Assembly (NCBI RefSeq): GCF_963259705.1 | Contig: NC_081847.1 | Span: 75,273,469-75,337,468 of the forward strand | Direction of reading: 5' to 3' | Origin: Myotis daubentonii | Lineage: Eukaryota > Chordata > Mammalia > Chiroptera > Vespertilionidae | Length of the DNA stretch: 64,000 nt | Shown: positions 21,796-33,280 of the stretch, piece after piece | Position numbering within the stretch: the first letter of the stretch is position 1 | Layout of the letters: the number at the start of each line of letters is the position of its first letter | Program-made: the position numbers and the translations under genes | Notes under the pieces: generated by a model | Told to the model about the DNA's origin: nothing | What the model saw: only the letters and a program-made list of their open reading frames with translations | Database searches by the model: none

Positions 21796-22214
21796 CTCTT
21801 CACTCCCCATTCCTTCCTGCGTCTCCAGTGCTCTAGAAGCACCCAACTTCTCTCCCTCCTTTCCCTCCTCCACCAGTATTCACCGGCACCATCTCCATAC
21901 CAGGTGTGGGCACGCAACAGTGAATCTGACAGATACCCGCTCTGCCCTCCTCGAGCTTGTAATCTGCCCTCCCCTCAATCTGGAATATTCTTCCCTTGTT
22001 CCCAGCAGCCAAATCCCTGCCCAGCCCTCACACCCATGCAGGAGACTTTCAACAGACACGGGTTGAACATTAAAGGAGTGAAGGACCACGTGACTGAAAG
22101 CACCACCTCAGTGAAGTCTCCCTTGACCCTGAACTAAGTTGGCCTCAGCGGGCAGTGAGCACCTCAGCCAGAGCACCTGTCACCCTCGCAGTGCCCTTGA
22201 GCCATCTGGGGCAC

Positions 22215-22470
22215 TGGAGCCCTTGAAATGGGCATGATCTGACCTGAGATGTGCTGTGAGTGTACTTTGGAGACATAGCACCAAAAAAATATATTGAACA
22301 TGGCTCAGTTTTTTGCACTTGATGACATGTTGCAAGGATATATTGGGTTAAAGAAAATATATTACACAAATTAATTTCACCTGTTTCTTTTCTACTTTAG
22401 TATGGCTACTCCAACGTTTTCAATTAAATATGTTGTTCACATTATATTTCTACTGACCAACGCTGAGCTA
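22215..22470 (+). mobile_element. Old hAT-type MITE (MER3/Charlie-like), copy 1
   Basis: Contains 'gatatattgggttaaagaaa', 'aatttcacctgtttcttttc', then 'cacattatatttctactgac'. The same order is found at 33890-34205 and around the Helitron at 25 kb. Family name tentative. Confidence 0.6.
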
Positions 22471-22539
22471 GATTGTAAATATTAGTCACATGACAGTGGG
22501 CACAGCTATGAGCTCTGTGAGGGCATTTCAATCCATCTC

Positions 22540-22666
22540 CTTCTTCCCTCCCTCCCTCCCTCCCTCCTTCCTTCCCTTCCCTTCCTTCCTTCCCTTTCCT
22601 TCCTGCCCCTTCCTTCCTTCCTTCCTTCCTTCCTTCCTTCCTTCCTTCCTTCCTTCCTTCCTTCCC
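22540..22666. repeat. (TTCC)n / (TCCC)n microsatellite
   Basis: Pyrimidine tetranucleotide tract: TCCC units first, then about twelve TTCC units. Confidence 0.95.
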
Positions 22667-23429
22667 AGATCTCTTCCCTCTCCTCTGTCTTTCCCATAAA
22701 CATTAATTGGATATCTGCTCTTGTAACAACTCCCCTCCATGAGGCTTGGCAAAGTGTAGGTGTTAATGTTTGCTGAATGAATAAACCATCCCTCAGATGC
22801 AGACTGACCCAGAGGTGACCCTGAGAGAGTTTCCCTCCCATCTAATCTCCCAAGCCTGTTTGTGTGGGTGTAGATTTCCCATTTCATTTCAAAAGGAGCC
22901 AAATTCCAAAGATGTCCTTATGTAACGCAGGGCTGAGGTCAGTTTTCCTCTTGCATATAGGGCTCAGGTGCACGCAAATCCCGGGGCAGGACAGCTTGTT
23001 CTCGAAGCTCCGGGAGGCTGACCAGAGTGTGGATCTGTGCTTTGAGCATTAATGCCAAGTTCTCCAGTGAGGGGAGGGCACCAGGCTGAGCCATGCACTG
23101 CCCCATCCCATCCCTCACGGGCCTGAGAGGGTAAGGGTGCAGGTGGGCGAGACTCAGGCTTCCAAGCCTGCAGGGCCTAGGCAAGAGTCACTGTGGGTAT
23201 AAGAGGACTGTGTCCTGGAATATCAGACTCAGCTGTGCCTGGCTGCATCCCTCCCCATCCCAGCCCTTCAGTTTGAGAGGCTGCAAGCCACTGGAATGAG
23301 CCACAATATCTCAGATGAGCTGCCCCTTGGAGCTAGGAAGCAGCAAGAAGGCTGGTATGGCGTGTGGCCTCTCCCGTTCCATGCCCACTCAAAGCTGACA
23401 CAAGACTGTGGCCCCATCAACAGTAACAT

Positions 23430-23700
23430 GCCTCTTCCCTTTCCACTGGTTTCACACCCTTTCCAGCTTAGCAGTAAACTACTGGAGGCTTTCCCTGTCC
23501 CAGGGCCCTTGCTTATGCTCTCATTTCTGCCTAGAATACTCTCCGCTAGCCCCACCTCCTCTATCTTTCTGCATGGCTGGCTCCTTCTCATCCTTCAGGT
23601 CTCCTAAGGCCACCTCCTCAGAGAGAACCTCCCTGACTGACTCCCTACACACATCACAGTCCTGTTGTCCCCTATCAAAGCACTCTGTGTTCCTTCATAG
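23430..23700 (+). repeat. L2 LINE 3' fragment
   Basis: Contains 'cccagggcccttgcttatgc', 'tctgcctagaatactctccg' and 'ctcatccttcaggtctccta', clear L2 3' sequence. Confidence 0.75.
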
Positions 23701-23894
23701 CAAGGGATTTTGGGGTAGTGATGAGGGAGCAAGCGGTCACCTTTGCCTTAAAGAATCTTATCTTCCCCTTTCATATACTTTGTGGGCCATGACACTACTT
23801 TTTACACACTCAAACCACACACTTCAAATCCTCATTTATAGGTTGAATGAAAGAAGCTACACACAAGAAGCCCTGCTGGGTAGGATTTTCTAGA

Positions 23895-24830
23895 ACAAGC
23901 AAAACTAACTGTAAACTTCACACCCTCTGGGGTGGCTATAATAAAAAAGCAGAGAATAACAAGTGTTGGTGAGAATGCGGAGAAATTAGAACCTTTGTAC
24001 ATTGGAAAATGGTACAGCTACTGTGAAAAACAGTCTGGCAATTCCCCCAAAATTAAACATAGAATTACAATATGATCCAGCAATTCCACTCCTAGGTATA
24101 CCCCCAAAAGAATTAGAAACAGGAGCTCAAACAAATGTATTTACACTCAGGTTCATAACAGCACTATGCACAACAGCTGAAAAATAGCCAAAAGGTATAA
24201 ACAAGCATGTACATACATTTGGTCATAACAAAAAATGAAGTACTGAAACATGCTACAACATGGGATGAACCGTGAAAACATTATGCTAAGTGAAAAATGC
24301 CAGACTGGAAAGATTATATGTTATATGTCTCCATTTATATAAAATGCCCCAAATAGGTAAGCCCATTGAGACAGAAAGCAGATTGGTGGTTGCCAGGGGC
24401 TGGAGGAAGGAGTCACTGCTAATGGGTACAAAGTTTCCTTTTAGGGTGATAAAAATCTTTTGAAACTAGCCGAAACCGGTTTGGCTCAGTGGATAGAGCG
24501 TCGGCCTGCGGACTGAAGGGTCCCAGGTTCAATTCCGGTCAAGGGCATGTACCTGGGTTGTGGGCATATCCCCAGTGGGAGATGTGCAGGAGGCAGCTGA
24601 TCGATGTTTCTCGCTCATTGATGTTTCTAACTTTCTACCTCTCTCCCTTCCTCTCTGTAAAAAATCAATAAAATATATTTTAAAAAAAAATCTTCTGAAA
24701 CTAGATAGAGATAGTTGTACTTAATACCGCTGCTTGTATACTTTAAAATGGTTAATTTTATGTTATGTGAATGTCACCTAAAAAAACAAATGAACTAATC
24801 TGTAGTGGTTGAAAACCACATATCAGAACA
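23895..24830 (+). mobile_element. L1 LINE 3' end, split by a Ves SINE
   Basis: Contains 'aatatgatccagcaattcca', 'gaaacatgctacaacatggg' and 'cagattggtggttgccaggg'. A Ves SINE divides it at 24469-24685; after it the L1 tail resumes ('gtgaatgtcacctaaaaaaa'). Confidence 0.85.
24469..24685 (+). mobile_element. Ves SINE inside L1
   Basis: Head 'gccgaaaccggtttggctca', B-box-like 'ggttcaattcc', tail 'aaaaaatcaataaaatatat'. Target duplication AAAATCTTTTGAAACTA (24452-24468) and AAAATCTTCTGAAACTA (24687-24703). Confidence 0.93.
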
Positions 24831-24952
24831 GTTCTTGCCTGGTAGCAGGTAGAGGGCTGACTGGAAAGGGGCATGAGAGAACTTTCTGGAATGATGGTAA
24901 TGTTCTAGACCAGTGCTGTCCAGGAAAAATATAATCTGGGCCACATGTGTAA

Positions 24953-25418
24953 TCCTATATAATAAAAGCTTAATATGCTAAGTGTCCGGTCATCTGGTTG
25001 TCCACTCAACCAATCAAAGCATAATATGCTAATGATATGCTAAGGCCACTCAACCGCTCGCTATGATGTGCACTGACCACCAGGGGGCAGACAGTTGACC
25101 AGTCGACCAGTAGCTATTACATGCACTGACCACCAGGCGGCAGACACTCAACTCAGAAGCTGCCCCCTGGTGGTCAGTGCGCTCCCACAGGGGGAGTGCC
25201 ACTCAGCTGGAAGCCAGGCTCACAGCTGGCAAGCACAGTGGCGGTGGCGGGAGCCTCTCCTGCCTCTGCGGCAGCACTAAGGATGTCCGACTGCCAGTTT
25301 AGGGAGTGGGCCTAAGCAGTCAGTTGGACATCCCCCGAGGGCTCCCAGACTGCGAGAGGGTGCAGGCTGGGCCGAGGGAGCCCCCTGAGTGCACGAATTT
25401 CGTGCACCGGGCCTCTAG
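24953..25418 (+). mobile_element. HeliBat-type Helitron, 466 bp
   Basis: Begins TCCTATATAATAAAAGC after A and ends CGAATTTCGTGCACCGGGCC then TCTAG before T, the textbook HeliBat termini with the 3' hairpin. Body has 'aatatgctaatgatatgct', no coding capacity, and three copies of a CTCF-like motif described separately. Confidence 0.96.
25077..25173. promoter_or_regulatory. CTCF-like motif cluster inside the Helitron
   Basis: CCACCAGGGGGCAG occurs at 25077-25090 (plus), CCACCAGGCGGCAG at 25130-25143 (plus) and the perfect form again at 25160-25173 (minus). The first and third fit the core CCASYAGRKGGCA exactly; the second differs at one position. Flanking 'cactga' is repeated too, so the sites arose by internal duplication. 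Binding is inferred, not shown. Confidence 0.5.
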
Positions 25419-26064
25419 TTTTAAATGTTCTGGTAGCAAAACTAATAAAGAAACAGGTGAAATTTTAATAGTATATCTTATTTAATCCACTATATAAAAA
25501 ATATCATCATTTCAACACATCATCAATATTTTTAAATTCTATATCTTGACTGTGATGGTGATGGTGATCACATAAACCTATGTTTGTGATAAAAAAAAAA
25601 ATACTTAGAATTAAATACACATATACAAGTGCATGAAAAGAGGCAATGTCTGACTAGCGTTGGTGAATTGTATTGTCAATTTCCTAGCTGTGATATTGTA
25701 TTACAGTTTACCATTGGGGTATACTGATTAAAGGCAGAAGAGATCTCTCTATTAAATCTGCATATGAATCTAAATTTATGTCAAAACAAAAAGGCATAAG
25801 CTTCACTCACTGGGATAGGGCCTTGGACTCCTGAAAAAAGGCAGGTGTGGTGTGGGTGTGCGGCCATTTATTTGGAGTGTGCCAACCATACTGGACTGAG
25901 CCAAACCTGACCAGCCCTTGATTACCACTCAAATGGATGGGACCCTGCCATGAGGACACACCAAAGGGACCTGGCCCAGCCGGGGACTCAGCACAACCCC
26001 AAAACTGCAACATTAGGGCTGAATGCCACTGATATAATTAAAGAATAGTGACAGATAAGAGCTA

Positions 26065-26235
26065 GCATGTTTTGGAACCTTCCTCTGTGCTAATTAAGGG
26101 CTTCATTTAGTCCTCGGTACAACCCTTTTAAGTCGGTGTTTTGTATGACAAACTGAGGCACAGAAGAGGTTGAGTGATTTGCCCAAGGTCACCCAGTAGC
26201 AGTGGAGCCAAGATTTGAGCCCAGAGGTCTCGCTC
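26065..26235 (-). repeat. MIR SINE, antisense
   Basis: Contains 'caaactgaggcacagaagag', 'gcccaaggtcacccagtagc' and 'caagatttgagcccag', reverse MIR order. Confidence 0.85.
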
Positions 26236-26462
26236 CAGAGCCTCGGGTCCGACCCGTGCACTTTGGTGAACCCTGGGCTGGACCACAGAGCTGTGCCTGG
26301 TGGATCTTTAACCATCTCCACCCCCTGGAACCACTCCCCCTGCTGCCCCCATCCGCACCTGGTTGAAGTTTGAGCATTAAGGTGCTGACGAGGGCAAAGG
26401 AGCTATGAACACAGTGCCCTCTGACCATCACTGCACGGGGTCGGCCTTAGGGTGGGCTGCAG

Positions 26463-26466
<4 letters not shown>

Positions 26467-26493
<27 letters not shown>
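26467..26493. repeat. (TG)n microsatellite
   Basis: Pure TG tract, about 13 units. Confidence 0.95.
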
Positions 26494-26498
<5 letters not shown>

Positions 26499-26534
26499 TG
26501 GGCCCAGCCTCGTCCTCCTTCAAGTCCCTTTTAA

Positions 26535-26970
26535 AAACAGCAGTTTCTCCATCAACAGATGAATAAGATAAACAAAATGTGGTATATCCATTCAATGATT
26601 ATTATCCAAACATAAAATAAATGAAGTGTTGGTGCTACATGGATGAACTTGAACATCTTATAGCAAGCAAATGATGTCAAATGCAAAAGGTCACATACTA
26701 TATGATCCCATTTACACAAAAAGTCCAGAATAGGCCAATCCCTAGAGACAGAAAGCAGATCTGTGTTTCCTGAAGTCCGGGGCCAGAAGAAACTGGGGAG
26801 GGAATGCTAATGGGCATTGAGGTTCCTTTTGGGGCGATGAAAATGTGCTGGAACTAGGTAGACGTGACAGTTACACAACATTGTGAACGCACTAAATGCC
26901 ACCGAATCCCATGCTTTAAAACAGTTAATTTTATGTTGTGTGAATTTCACTTCAATTTTTTTAAAAAACC
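26535..26970 (+). mobile_element. L1 LINE 3' end, old
   Basis: Contains 'aaaatgtggtatatccattc', 'atactatatgatcccattta' and 'tgtgtgaatttcacttcaat'. Confidence 0.85.
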
Positions 26971-27219
26971 AATAGTTTTCAGACCTCAGGATGATTTAAT
27001 TCCACAGCTTATGCCCCAATTCCTGAAATACCCATGTTGGGAGGCCCACCCTCCACCCCAGGCTGCCTCCTGCAGTCCTGGCATGTTCTCTTTGGGAAAA
27101 ACACATGCTTTGCCTCCCACCCCAGATGTCCACAGTGTGAGGGGAAGCAAGCAGCCCTCTGTGCCAGGCTCCGTCTGAGAAGCCAGCCACACGGAAGTAC
27201 TGCTGAGACACTGCCAGCC

Positions 27220-27370
27220 CTCGTGGGACACTTACTAAGTGCAAAGCGCTTTGCATGCCATCCTGTTTCATCTTCATCAACCCCGGGATGCGTGCTGCCG
27301 AACCCCCAGTTTACAGACAGGGACAGAGGCTCAGAGAGCTCAAGTTCTAGCAAGGAAGTGGTAGAAGCCA
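27220..27370 (-). repeat. MIR SINE, antisense
   Basis: Contains 'ttactaagtgcaaagcgctt', 'cagttt', 'acagaggctcagagagctca', reverse MIR order. Confidence 0.7.
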
Positions 27371-27589
27371 CAGGTGCTCCTCTTCCTGCTGCACACACAG
27401 CCAACAGAGGATCTGGGAGTTCCTCTGTTCCCCAGGGTCCAAAGCCTGTGTGACCACTGTCCCTCCAACACCACGAGCAGGACTCAAACACCCTCCCCAC
27501 AAGCTTTTGAAACACAGGTGATGAGTCCTGCCTTCAAAACAGAGCCAGGCTCTGCAGGGGCTGACTGAGGTTGCACCAGAAGCCAGGAG

Positions 27590-27745
27590 AGCTGAGGTAA
27601 GAATCCGGACATGGTATTCTGGCTGTGTGAACTCTGAGAAAGTGACAATCTGTCTGAGCCTCGGACTCCTCATCTGTGAAGTCGAGCCCAGGCTACAGGG
27701 CTTCGGTACAGGGTGATGCATGCAAAAGATGTAACAATGTGCAGG
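27590..27745 (+). repeat. MIR SINE fragment
   Basis: Contains 'tggctgtgtgaactctgaga', 'ctgagcctcggactcctcat' and 'ctgtgaagt', sense MIR. Confidence 0.65.
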
Positions 27746-28059
27746 GTGCAAGGAAGGTCTGGGTCAGAGCTCCCAGCTGGGCCAGGCAGGGCCAGGCTGA
27801 GGAGCTCAGAGATGCAGATTGCACTGCGGAGAACCCTCTGCTTACCCTCCTGCCCACCCCCTCACAGCCCAGGCCCGAGGGCTGTCTCACACGTGCCACG
27901 CTCGAGCCAGGTGTTTCCTGGGGCATAGACAAGGGTAGGGTTTGTCTCGTGCTCCAAATCAGAAACTCGGGCCATTCTGAATTCTAGCGTGGCTAAGGGG
28001 ACAGAGCCCAAGGGGCAGAAAGCCCGGTGGGGCTGGGGCTGAGGTCACCATCAGGATTT

Positions 28060-28160
28060 CAGGCCAACCCAACCCATTTAATGGTGTTTTCCCAGCCAGA
28101 AGGAGGCCACGCTAATTAAATGGAATGTGCCGGTCTGCAAACCGATTTCTGCAGCTCCAA
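28060..28160. promoter_or_regulatory. Candidate conserved noncoding block with homeodomain and TEAD-like sites
   Basis: Non-repetitive stretch with GCTAATTAAA at 28111-28120 directly followed by TGGAATGTGC (TEAD-like GGAATGT). Adjacent TAATTA and TEAD sites in a repeat-free block suggest regulation, but conservation is unknown. Confidence 0.25.
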
Positions 28161-28714
28161 CTCTGAGAGGGGCCAGGAGCTCCCAAACTAGGTCAGAGGC
28201 TGTTAGTCCCTCGGAGTCACCTGGAAACACCCACTTCTCTTATCTTCATCTCAGAGCTAGGCTCTCTGCTGGTCCATCCGGGCCCACACCTGCCCCACCC
28301 TGACGCCCGAGTTCTGGACACTGACCAAAGTCTTTCTCTCCAACTGCCCAGCCCACCCCAATAGGCATTGCACTCCTCTTCAGAGACACTGGTCCCCCAG
28401 CTACCCCACAATGTCAGGCTTAGGGGTCCAGGTGAACTTAAAGTCACACCTGGTGGGGGTGGCAAGTGGGGAGGACATGGCCATGCATCACAGCTGGTTC
28501 AGGGTCAAGGCCTCTGGGGCATGGCCCAGCAGAACCTACCGAGATTATCAATGAGAACGGAAGGCACCAGCCCAAAACAAAGTCCAAATAGAAGGTGAAA
28601 GTGGCATCTTGGGGGCTAAAGATTACCAGCTAGAAGGCTCAGACTGATGGGCAGAGCTCAGACAATAAATGCCATCATCAGCCATGACCCAGATATATGC
28701 TGGAGATATCCTAA

Positions 28715-28930
28715 CAGTAATAAAAGGTTCTGTTTAGTGGGGGCTTTCTGTGTGCCGGGAAATGCACCCATGTATCTTATATGTATTTCCTTGTTTAAAC
28801 CTCACAGCATCCTGTCAGTGTCCCCATCTTATGGATGGTAAAACTGAGGCTCAGAGAGATGGAGTGACTTGCCCAAGGCCACAGTGCAGTCAGGGTTGAA
28901 TCCCAGGCCTGGCTGACCCTGAGTCCTTTG
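28715..28930 (-). repeat. MIR SINE, antisense
   Basis: Contains 'tttctgtgtgccgggaaatg', 'aaaactgaggctcagagaga' and 'tgacttgcccaaggccacag', reverse MIR. Confidence 0.85.
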
Positions 28931-28939
28931 CTCTCCACG

Positions 28940-29740
28940 ATTTACTAATCCACCTCCTGACTCCCGGGGAAATCTCACAGTGCCGCTTAGAGGCCCACCA
29001 GGCTGCTGGGCTTCACCGAGCCTTGGGTTCTGATGTGACTCCAAATCGCATGGGTGTGGTGAGCTCCCTGGAGCTAGGGCTTAATGCGATCACTCTGCAG
29101 GAGCCGGTTGCCTGTGTCCTGTGGACACCCCAAGGCCCAGTGGGGCTGCGATGCGGGCGTGTCTAAAGACAGTAAAAGCAGGAGTCGCGCCCCAGGAGGC
29201 TTGGAGGGCTTCTACATGGAAGGAAACCAGCTGAAGTTAGAGGGTAACCTGAGACCCCTGGAGCGAGCCTCCATTTTGCTGAGAGGGCTTTGCAAGCTGA
29301 GGGTGCAGGCCGGCTCCTGTGGACAACTGGGGGATTTTAAGAGGCTGTAGGTGGCAGGGGTGAGAATGAAAGCGAGGACCAACAGAGAAGGCTGGAGAGT
29401 GGGGAAGGGCAACCTGAGATGTATAACTGGGCGTTCTGGTCAGGTGCTGCTGTCATACTCCTCTCCCCCGTCACCCCACAAAACCGTCAGTACAATCTGT
29501 ATGTCTTCCCACTGAGGCAGCACAACGGCAAAACCAGGAAAAATGAGAGCCAAGTGGCCCTGGCACTGCTCCGAGGCCATAGCCCACCCAGGTCCCAGAA
29601 GGTCCCTGTGGAGGTGACTCTGGAGGTCTTTCTAGGCTGCTGAGGTCCTGTGACCTGTCCCTCTCTGTCAGGCACACAGTCTGACCCTGATTGCTACAAA
29701 AGGGGGCAATGAGGGTAGAAGCCAGAATGTCCGAGTTTAG
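28940..29740. other. Unassigned intronic sequence
   Basis: No repeat, RNA or coding similarity recognised. Confidence 0.45.
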
Positions 29741-29744
29741 TTCC

Positions 29745-29930
29745 CAGGTCTGCGGGGAGCTGTGTGACTTTGAGCAAGTTACTCTACCTCTCTGTGCCTC
29801 CATTTCCAAAATTGCAGAAGTGAGGTAATAACAGTACCTCCCATGGTGCTGTTATGAGGATCAGTGGGTGAATATTTTTGAAACACTTTAAGGGTCTGGC
29901 ACATAGCAAGTGCTAGTTTCTCCTTCTCTC
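29745..29930 (+). repeat. MIR SINE
   Basis: Contains 'gctgtgtgactttgagcaag', 'ttactctacctctctgtgcc' and 'ggtgctgttatgaggatcag', complete sense MIR core. Confidence 0.85.
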
Positions 29931-29949
29931 TCCAACTTCTCTTTTTTGT

Positions 29950-30218
29950 TTTGTTTTATTAATCCTTACCCTAGGATATTTTTCCATTGATTATTTTTTT
30001 TTAGAGAGAGAGTGTAAAGGAGGGAGGGGGAGAGAAAGAGAGAGTGAAAGAGAGAGAGAAACATCGATGCGAGAGAGACACATCGATTGGTTGCCTCCGA
30101 TAGGAACCACGACTGGGTTCCTGGTATTGCCATCCAGGATACGTGCCCTTGACTGGGAATCAAACCCACAACATTTTAGTGGGCAGGCCGATGCTTTAAC
30201 CATTGACCAGCACTGGCC
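29950..30218 (-). mobile_element. Ves SINE, antisense
   Basis: Right end 'cactggccagggc' is the reversed head; centre 'agagaaacatcgatgcgaga' and left 'accctaggatatttttccat' are reversed Ves body and tail. It is longer than the typical copies because of GA-rich expansion. Confidence 0.88.
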
Positions 30219-30235
30219 AGGGCAAACTTTTCATT

Positions 30236-30392
30236 TTTAAAAAATATATTTTTTATTGATTTCAGAGAGGGAGAGGGAGAGAGAAACACTGGGGATCAAG
30301 CCCACAACCCGGGCATGTGCCCTGATCGGGAATTGAACCGTGACCTCCTGGTTCATAGGTCAACACTCAACCACTAAGCCATGCCAGCTGGG
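30236..30392 (-). mobile_element. Ves SINE, antisense, shorter, adjacent to previous copy
   Basis: Reversed head 'aagccatgccagctgggc' at the right, tail at the left. Target duplication GCAAACTTTTCATTTTTA (30218-30235) and GCAAACTTTCCATTTTTA (30392 onward) shows it entered just beside the head of the other copy. Confidence 0.85.
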
Positions 30393-30409
30393 CAAACTTT
30401 CCATTTTTA

Positions 30410-30965
30410 AATACCTTTATTGAGGTATAATTCATGTCTCATACAACCCACCTATTTAAAGGGTACAATTCAATAAACTTTTTAAAAAACTGTATAGCAG
30501 AGTTGTACAACCATCACCACACCTGATCTTAGAACATTTTATCACACCCTAAACAGCCCCCATATCAATTAATAGCCACCCCCCATTCCCTACTCCCACC
30601 ACACGCTCTAGGTAACCACTCATTTACTTTCTATCTCTATAGATTTGCCAATTACAGACACTTCGCACAAATGGGATCATACAATACGTGACTTTTTTGT
30701 GTCTGGTATCTTTTGCTTAGCATATTTCCAAGGGTCATCCACAGTGTAGCATGGACCAGTCCTTCACTCCTTTCCACGACAGAGTATTCCATTGCGGGCA
30801 TATGCCACATTTTGTTTATCCGTTTGTCAGTTGATGGACATTTGGGTTGTTTTCACTTAGGGGGTATTATAAATAATGCGGCTGTGAACATTCATGCGCC
30901 AGTATTTGTGTGGACATATGTTTTCATTTCTCTTGGGGAAATGCCTAGGAGTGAATTGCTGCTTC
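30410..30965 (-). mobile_element. L1 LINE 3' end, antisense, old
   Basis: Reverse-complement L1 3' phrases: 'acctttattgaggtataatt', 'caaatgggatcatacaatac' and 'ttttcacttagggggtatta'. Confidence 0.88.
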
Positions 30966-31094
30966 TTTATGTAAGTTTTTGTTAAATAAATCATCCTCCT
31001 CTCATCTGGTACCACCCAGAAGAAAAGATGAGGCATTAACGTCCTTTACACTCTCTCTCTAAAAAAAATCCTGTTCTAGGTATGCTTACACACA

Positions 31095-31235
31095 CAACTC
31101 CGCTCAGTTCTCCCAAGTTCATTTGAGGTGGCTACTATTGTTACAGCTGCCAATGAGCTATAAGAACCCAGGAGACGACAGGAAAAGCAACTTGCCCAGG
31201 GCCACACAGCTACTATCAGAGCAGTCAGGATGTGA
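31095..31235 (-). repeat. MIR SINE fragment, antisense
   Basis: Contains 'agcaacttgcccagggccac' then 'acagctactatcagagcagt' and 'caggatgtgaacctgg'. Confidence 0.75.
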
Positions 31236-31239
31236 ACCT

Positions 31240-32250
31240 GGAAAGGGCCCATCTTTCCATCATCACTGCTAGAGTCAAAGGGACAAGGAACATGGGCGGG
31301 GGGCCGGGGGAGGGGAACCCATGTCCCTCACCCTGGCCCAGCGCCGTGGGGCCATGCTCCTGCACGGAGCTCAACCTGCCAAAGGGCCTCTGGGCCCAGG
31401 CAGAATGAAACAGGCGCGTTTGTGCTTTACAGACAGGAGGGGAAGTGAGAGGTGTAGGTCTCTGTGGTCAGACCAGGGTTATCTCAGTACCAGGAACTTG
31501 TCTCTGGGAACTTCTGCATTTCCACGCCTTTCGTATTCTGTGTTGTGGTTTGTAAGGACAAGAGAGAGGCAACTCACATCCACCGGACTCCTTGCCGGCG
31601 TGCCTTTCAGGGGTTAGGAGGCTCCGTCCTCAGCCAGGAGAGGCCAGAAATACTCGCTGCTTCATGACCCAGAGCCACGGCCATTTCCAAGCCCCAGGGC
31701 GCTGACAACAGCACACTGTATCTATTGACACTGAAGCCAACTCCTTCCCAGCCACCAGACGCTCACACCTACCACCTGCACCCCTCTTTTGAACCTCGGG
31801 AGACCTGTGAGGCTGAACTGGGGACGGGCAGGGGGCTGGGTGAGCCAAGCCAAGAAACACGGCAGAGACGCAGACAGGCTCTGACGGCCACATCTGATGG
31901 GAACTGGAGGAGGGGGAGAGTGGGGAGGAGATGCCAAGAGCTCCCAGACCCTGAGCTCTGCCTCTCCACTCCGTGGGTGGACCAAAGCTGCCCTCGTGGC
32001 CGTTCCCACCCTTCTGAGCACCCTTCTCCATCAAACCCAACATCATTACTCAAACACCTGCTTATTCCTACCCTGACCCGGGCAGTCCTTCAGAGCTTCT
32101 CCGTCCATTACACTAACTAGGGAGTTTTCTGGAAGACAAAGGGTCAGGCAGTGACTTTATTTCTGGGTCACAGGGGCTCCTCACTTTACCTCTAAGTAGC
32201 AGCTACAGTCTCCATACATTTTCTTCCATATCTTTCTTTTCATTTTTAAG
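31240..32250. other. Unassigned intronic sequence
   Basis: GC-rich, no repeat or coding similarity recognised. Confidence 0.45.
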
Positions 32251-32254
32251 GTGG

Positions 32255-32420
32255 TAGGGGCTGTACAGAAGTTAGGAACACACACTTCAACCTTCATTTA
32301 ACCGGGAATCAAAATCCAACTCACCGCTTTGGTGCTATGAGACCTGAGCAAGTCTCGGGACCTCTCCGTTCAGCTTCCTCATCTGTAAAATGGGCGTAGC
32401 CTCCTCCACCGTACAGGTTC
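32255..32420 (+). repeat. MIR SINE
   Basis: Contains 'ttggtgctatgagacctgag', 'caagtctcgggacctctccg' and 'tcctcatctgtaaaatgggc'. Confidence 0.75.
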
Positions 32421-32429
32421 TATCTCCAC

Positions 32430-33135
32430 TGCTCCTGGCCCAGTTCGACCTTCAAGAGCTAACACTGCTCTGTCTCCACTGAACATAAGGAATAGGGACT
32501 TTGGCTCAGGTTGCTTGACATTCACTTTCCACTTCCCACAACTTCTATGGGTGGCTCAAGCCCAGCCCAGCATGGCTTATCCATAGGAGATGGCGAGAGG
32601 CCAGGTGCGGTAGGCAATGAGGTGGGGGGCCTACACAGTATGGGCTACCCGGAGGCCTTTTCTCCAAGAAGGCTGGGCTAGATCAGGGCTGCATCAGCTT
32701 CCCAGGGTCCATTCAGCTGGTAATAAGGCTCATTGGAGTCCTGAAGCAGAGAAGGAACTGCAGCAGGCCAGGGGCCACTGTCCTAGTTTGCAGGTGGATA
32801 ACAGGAGGGGAATGTCAGCTGGCTTGGGAAGGGGGATAGAGGGACAGCCCACTACCACAGAACAAACTTACAGAAGGTCAGGTTCCCCATCAGAACCGGC
32901 TGAGGTTCTTCTAGGCAAACTCCTTAAAAGCCTGGTGGTGAAACTGAGGCACAGCCTAGCCCTCTAGGTGAGCCATCACATTAGAGGTACATAGGAGTCT
33001 CAGCCTACCCCAGGCATCTCATTGGTCAGGACTGGAGCAGCAAGATCAAGTTCACCCCACTCAGTAGGTAGACCTCTAAGGTCTTCCCAGATCAGAATTG
33101 GCTCAAATACCTGCATCTGAGTAGAACTGGGATAG
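32430..33135. other. Unassigned intronic sequence
   Basis: No repeat or coding similarity recognised. Confidence 0.4.
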
Positions 33136-33139
33136 GCAG

Positions 33140-33280
33140 ATGCCAACATCCTGCAGTAGCTCTAATTATTCCATTTACACAGGAGGAGGCTAGAACTCAG
33201 AGAGGCAGAGTGACTTGTCCAGAGTCACACAGCAGGTGAGTAATAGAACTGGAGCTGGACTCTAGGCCTGGCTATTTCTG
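33140..33280 (-). repeat. MIR SINE, antisense
   Basis: Contains 'acacaggaggaggctagaac', 'agtgacttgtccagagtcac' and 'acagcaggtgagtaatagaa'. Confidence 0.8.

Larger units (their letters stand above)
24914..25510 (+). mobile_element. Old hAT-type MITE (MER3/Charlie-like), copy 2, interrupted by a Helitron
   Basis: Left part 'cagtgctgtccaggaaaaat' ends at 24952; the right part resumes after 25418 with 'ttttaaatgttctggtagca' and 'aaacaggtgaaattttaata'. The Helitron removal rejoins the two halves at an A/T step. Confidence 0.65.

Noticed and set aside
22506..22902. Lys/Glu/Arg-rich open frames at the TTCC tract
   Set aside because: Translation of a simple repeat; no independent support.
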